Shown piece after piece: positions 60,835 to 64,000 of a DNA stretch of 64,000 nucleotides; position 1 is the stretch's first letter; each line of letters begins with the position of its first letter. The position numbers were made by a program, and so were the translations under genes. The DNA is from Telluria beijingensis (GTDB lineage Bacteria > Pseudomonadota > Gammaproteobacteria > Burkholderiales > Burkholderiaceae_D): positions 2,945,387 through 3,009,386 of the forward strand of contig NZ_CP132480.1 in NCBI RefSeq assembly GCF_030770395.1, written 5' to 3'. The notes beneath the pieces were generated by a model. The model had not been told where the DNA came from and did not search any database. It saw nothing but the letters and a program-made list of their open reading frames with translations.

Positions 60835-62103
60835 ATGAAACGTGTTGATGATTTCCGCCTACGTATGGGCAACAAGGAATATGTGCCCATCATGATCGGC
60901 GGAATGGGCGTGGATATCTCGACGTCCGAGCTGGCCCTGGAAGCGGCCCGCCTCGGTGGTATCGGTCATATCTCCGACGCCATGTCGCAGGACGTGTCCG
61001 ACCGCAAGTTCGACACCACCTTCGTAAAAGACAAGACAAAGACCTACAAGTTCAACATCAATAATATGAACAAGGCCGTGGTCCAGTTCGACCTGGACCA
61101 CCTGGCCGAGGCGACCCGTCGCCACGTCGGCGCCACCATGGAAGCGAAGAAAGGCGATGGCCTTATCTACGTCAATTGCATGGAAAAGCTGACCATGAAC
61201 GCGCCGAAGGAAACCCTGCGCGTGCGCCTGGGCGCTGCCCTCGACGCCGGCATCGACGGCATCACCCTGTCGGCCGGCCTGCACCTGGGTTCGTTCGAGC
61301 TGATCAAGGACCACCCGCGCTTCCGCGATGCCCACCTGGGCATCATCGTGTCCTCGGTGCGCGCGCTGCAACTGTTCCTCAAGAAAGTCTCGCGCCTGGA
61401 CCGCAAGCCCGATTTCGTGATCGTCGAAGGCCCGCTGGCCGGCGGCCACCTGGGTTTCGGCCTCGATGACTGGAAGCAGTACGACCTGCACACCATCATG
61501 GACGAGATCCACGCCTTCATGCAGGCCGAGCAGCTAGGCATCCCGGTGATCGCCGCCGGCGGCGTGTTTACGGGTTCGGATGCGGCTGGCTTCATGGAAA
61601 AAGGCGCGGCCGGCGTGCAGGTGGCGACCCGCTTCACCGTGACCCACGAATGCGGCCTGCCGGATAGCGTGAAGCAGGAATACTTCCGCGCCGGCGAAGA
61701 CGATATCGAAGTCAACGGCGTCTCGCCGACCGGCTATCCGATGCGCATGCTCAAGAACACGCCGGCGATCGGCTCCGGCATCCGCCCCGGCTGCGAATCG
61801 TATGGCTACCTGCTCGACGCCACCGGCAACTGCGCCTACATCAACTCGTACAACCGCGAGGTGCAGGCCCATCCGGACCAGAAGAAAGTGGTCGTGATGG
61901 ACAAGACCTGCCTGTGCACGCATATGCGCAACTTCAATTGCTGGACTTGCGGCCACTATACCTACCGCCTGAAGGACACCTCGCACCTGCTGGCGGACGG
62001 CAACTACCAGATCCTGAGCGCGGAGCACGTGTTCAAGGATTACCAGTTCAGCGTGAACAACGAGATCGCGCTGCCGGAAAAGCAGGAAGTCGTGGCGGCG
62101 TAA
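60835..62103 (+). CDS. NAD(P)H-dependent flavin oxidoreductase (nitronate monooxygenase-like)
   Basis: 422 residues from the ATG at 60835, with AAGGA 6 nt upstream. TIM-barrel flavin enzyme of the 2-nitropropane dioxygenase family: PIMIGGMGVDIST at the N terminus, VEGPLAGGHLGFG near 201 and IPVIAAGGVFTGSDAAGFMEKGAAGVQVATRF near 240-270, the FMN phosphate site. A C-terminal addition of about 90 residues has DKTCLCTHMRNFNCWTCGH with four Cys, possibly a metal or cluster site not usual in nitronate monooxygenases. So it may be a distinct branch. Single gene ended by a strong terminator. Confidence 0.88.
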   Translation: MKRVDDFRLRMGNKEYVPIMIGGMGVDISTSELALEAARLGGIGHISDAMSQDVSDRKFDTTFVKDKTKTYKFNINNMNKAVVQFDLDHLAEATRRHVGATMEAKKGDGLIYVNCMEKLTMNAPKETLRVRLGAALDAGIDGITLSAGLHLGSFELIKDHPRFRDAHLGIIVSSVRALQLFLKKVSRLDRKPDFVIVEGPLAGGHLGFGLDDWKQYDLHTIMDEIHAFMQAEQLGIPVIAAGGVFTGSDAAGFMEKGAAGVQVATRFTVTHECGLPDSVKQEYFRAGEDDIEVNGVSPTGYPMRMLKNTPAIGSGIRPGCESYGYLLDATGNCAYINSYNREVQAHPDQKKVVVMDKTCLCTHMRNFNCWTCGHYTYRLKDTSHLLADGNYQILSAEHVFKDYQFSVNNEIALPEKQEVVAA

Positions 62104-62135
62104 GCGCAGAAGTTAAGTAGAGCAACCCTTCCAGG

Positions 62136-62164
62136 AAAGCCACGGCAATGCCGTGGCTTTTTTT
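62136..62164 (+). terminator. Intrinsic terminator after the flavin oxidoreductase
   Basis: AAAGCCACGGC (62136-62146), loop AAT, GCCGTGGCTTT (62150-62160) and further T to 62164. Confidence 0.92.
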
Positions 62165-62183
62165 ATCCATATACAACCACTAA

Positions 62184-63071
62184 ATGTACACGATGAACGT
62201 TCCTCATCCTGACCTGGCCGAATTCGCGGCGCGTGCCGAGCAGGGCTATCGCTGGGCCAACCTGACAGGCCTGCTGGCACAAATTCGAAGAAGCGAGAGA
62301 TACGGCGACGCGAATGGCGTGATGGAATTGACGACAGGAGAGCTTGGGCTATTCGATCCTGTCGAGGCACAACTGCAACTGGTCAATGCTGTCGAAGCAA
62401 AGAGATTGGGCAATGCCGCTTTTCGGCCCATCTTCAGTCACCGTTCTCGTGGCCTGCCTCATGGGCTGAATCCCTACACTGATTGGACAATGTCTTGCCT
62501 GACCCGGAAGCCTACTCACACCTATATTTTCCTGGGCCTGGATTTTTATGATGTCGCCGCGCTGGCGGACGTTGGTGACTGGGCCTACTATCTTTCCAAT
62601 CCCTTTGTGGATCGAGACCCTTTCTGGCACAGAATCTGGGCATGGATTCTTTGGCAGACAAGAAAAAATAGCAAGACTAGCAAGGAGTCATGGGTAGACA
62701 TGGTCGACCGGACTGATGCAGCTAATTACATCCAGAATGACGGCGGCGCGTTCATTTTTCACAATCAGCTACCCTATCTTCGTCCGGCAGGGACTGGCAG
62801 CTCTGACGATAAATGGCCGGAGAACGAGCGGAAGAAAAAAGGCGTGATGGAAGACATCGTCGAGGATCTTGCATTATTGCGTCAATGTTCCATCGGTCCA
62901 GTTCGTACTTACTGTACGAGTAAGTTAGCAGTAGCACTGCTCACGCGCGCCGGCTATGAAGGGAACGAGATCGTGTGCTGGAGTGCCCATCCGTCGCAAT
63001 GTTTTCATCCCTCAACCGTCCGGGCCCGTGGCGTTCGTTTTCGGCCATTCCGAAGTGATGCAGGTAGATAG
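62184..63071 (+). CDS. Orphan protein in lower-GC DNA, possible uracil-DNA glycosylase-like fold
   Basis: 295 residues from the ATG at 62184; an ATG at 62193 is equally possible, and neither has a clear ribosome site. Base composition is near half G+C, well below the neighbours, which suggests transfer. No family is recognised with confidence. Three segments resemble, in order, the motifs of the uracil-DNA glycosylase superfamily: YIFLGLDFYDV near 118 (compare G-x-D-P-Y), FIFHNQLPYLRP near 193 (a strand ending in Asn) and VCWSAHPSQ near 267 (compare H-P-S). Last residues are basic and may have been altered. This fold is a tentative inference only. Confidence 0.55.
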   Translation: MYTMNVPHPDLAEFAARAEQGYRWANLTGLLAQIRRSERYGDANGVMELTTGELGLFDPVEAQLQLVNAVEAKRLGNAAFRPIFSHRSRGLPHGLNPYTDWTMSCLTRKPTHTYIFLGLDFYDVAALADVGDWAYYLSNPFVDRDPFWHRIWAWILWQTRKNSKTSKESWVDMVDRTDAANYIQNDGGAFIFHNQLPYLRPAGTGSSDDKWPENERKKKGVMEDIVEDLALLRQCSIGPVRTYCTSKLAVALLTRAGYEGNEIVCWSAHPSQCFHPSTVRARGVRFRPFRSDAGR

Positions 63072-63073
63072 CA

Positions 63074-64000
63074 CTATTTCCGCTCGTACCAAGCCATGAT
63101 GGCCTCATACTCCGCCTGCACCTGTTCGTAACCCCCGCCCGCCGGCACCAGATCGTGATCCGCCGCCGGCACGCGCCGCACCGTCACATCCCTTCCCTGC
63201 CCGCGCAACTGGGCCACCATCACCTCGGTCGACAGGATCGGCGTGCTGGCGTCCTTCATTCCGCTGACGACATACACGCGCGCCTTCGATTGCAGCAGGT
63301 TGTCGCCGGCCGATTGGGCGAAGAAGCTGCTCCAGCGGCGGTAGGGATGGCCCCAGGCGAACTTGGTGCCGCTGGACGGGTCGGCCAGGATATCCCGGAC
63401 CGTGGTGTCGATCGCAGCGAGTTCGCGCTGTTTGTCAGCATCCGACCCACCGCCCTGGTGGATGCGCGCCGCGAAGTCATACAGCTGGGTCGTCCCCGAC
63501 GCGCCGCTGAGCGCCACCGCGCCGACTTCCGGCATCGTGCGTGCAAGGCCGGCCGCCAGTGCCCCGCCCTCCGAGACGCCGATCACCAGCACACGCGTCG
63601 CATCCACCTCGGGCCGCGCCAGCGCATGGCGTAGGGCCTGCTGCAAGGTAGCCAGCCAGGTGTCGTACGAAAAATAGTCATTGAAGGCCTGGCCGCAAGC
63701 GGCGACGTCGCCCGCAGACCCGTCTTGCCGGGCCGGCTGGTAAGGCTTGTCGACGGCCATCACGGCGTAGCGGCCAGTGGCCGCCAACGGCACCCAGTGG
63801 AAGATCGATGCACTGCGCTGGTCCGTGCCCAGCCCGCTGAACGGCGGCGTGCAGCCCCAACCCTGCACGAACAGCACCAGCGGCGCCTTGGTCTTCGGTG
63901 TCGACAGGTAATAGCTCACTCGCGGTCCTTCGCCGCGGGGCAAGGTGGTGCGCAGCATGCTCCAGGCACCGAAATCGAAGGTTTCCTGCCCGGCTGCGGG
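63074..64000 (-). CDS. Alpha/beta hydrolase, N terminus outside window
   Basis: The reading frame stays open through the right edge: upstream of an internal ATG at 63958 it continues as QETFDFGAWSM and so on, so the true start and probably a signal peptide lie beyond 64000. The 308 visible residues contain LVLFVQGWGCTPPF, the nucleophile elbow VIGVSEGGALAAGL, a catalytic-Asp region VSGMKDASTP and a His in PAADHDLVPAGG. The enzyme class is dienelactone hydrolase/prolyl-oligopeptidase-like; substrate unknown. It converges on the preceding orphan gene with stops 2 bp apart. Confidence 0.82.
   Translation of the reverse strand, partial: PAAGQETFDFGAWSMLRTTLPRGEGPRVSYYLSTPKTKAPLVLFVQGWGCTPPFSGLGTDQRSASIFHWVPLAATGRYAVMAVDKPYQPARQDGSAGDVAACGQAFNDYFSYDTWLATLQQALRHALARPEVDATRVLVIGVSEGGALAAGLARTMPEVGAVALSGASGTTQLYDFAARIHQGGGSDADKQRELAAIDTTVRDILADPSSGTKFAWGHPYRRWSSFFAQSAGDNLLQSKARVYVVSGMKDASTPILSTEVMVAQLRGQGRDVTVRRVPAADHDLVPAGGGYEQVQAEYEAIMAWYERK

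Overview
This 64 kb window is a GC-rich (roughly two-thirds G+C) chromosomal segment of a betaproteobacterium. Protein sequences, operon habits (many ATGA start-stop overlaps) and the repeat families fit the Oxalobacteraceae, most likely Massilia or a close relative; this is inference from protein character, since there is no rRNA gene here. No rRNA, tRNA, CRISPR array, prophage or insertion sequence was seen. Housekeeping genes (orn, rsgA, argF, argG, murB, yajQ) mark it as chromosome, interrupted by accessory blocks.

Layout. 1-2.7 kb: nitrate uptake operon nrtA-nrtB-ATPase on the minus strand, preceded by a well-formed sigma-54 promoter and a leader that looks like a NasT/NasR-type (ANTAR) antitermination switch. 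3.2-10.7 kb: a small-protein gene, an ABC exporter operon (ATPase plus two DUF3526-type permeases), then a DJ-1/PfpI protein translationally coupled to a two-component system. 10.7-16.6 kb: a chemoreceptor, a TcyP-like symporter, a histidine phosphatase, an NAD(P)HX dehydratase (nnrD) and a Thr/Gly-rich lipoprotein. 16.7-25.6 kb: a 1273-residue double-kinase hybrid sensor, a decayed DUF1028 gene and an RND efflux pair. 25.8-38.3 kb: membrane proteins (DUF212, DUF475), a very long Ala/Glu coiled-coil protein, srkA, an esterase, a UPF0149/SEC-C protein, an HPP-CBS protein, a second hybrid sensor kinase and orn. 38.3-43.2 kb: M48 protease, phhB and rsgA overlapping head to tail, then argF and argG.

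43.3-54.5 kb is an accessory metabolic island. A REP-like inverted pair and a GIY-YIG nuclease gene stand at its edge. A divergent gene set is centred on an XRE-cupin regulator: leftwards DUF3311, a sodium:solute symporter, a VOC protein, RidA, an OprB-type porin and a carboxylesterase; rightwards a DapA-family lyase and a three-component FAD/[2Fe-2S] dehydrogenase. Two matching operators (GTGCA-N7-TGCAC) lie over the two predicted start sites. The set resembles hydroxy-D-proline or opine catabolism.

54.5-58.3 kb is a beta-lactam resistance operon, blaI-blaR1-bla, in which the enzyme is a single-chain fusion of a subclass B3 metallo-beta-lactamase and a class D (OXA) serine beta-lactamase, both with intact active-site motifs. 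The BlaR1 sensor domain has Asn where the catalytic Lys of the SxxK motif is expected. Tandem BlaI-type operators cover the promoter. After an SDR gene, murB, yajQ and a flavin oxidoreductase follow; a lower-GC orphan gene and a hydrolase cut by the window end close the segment.
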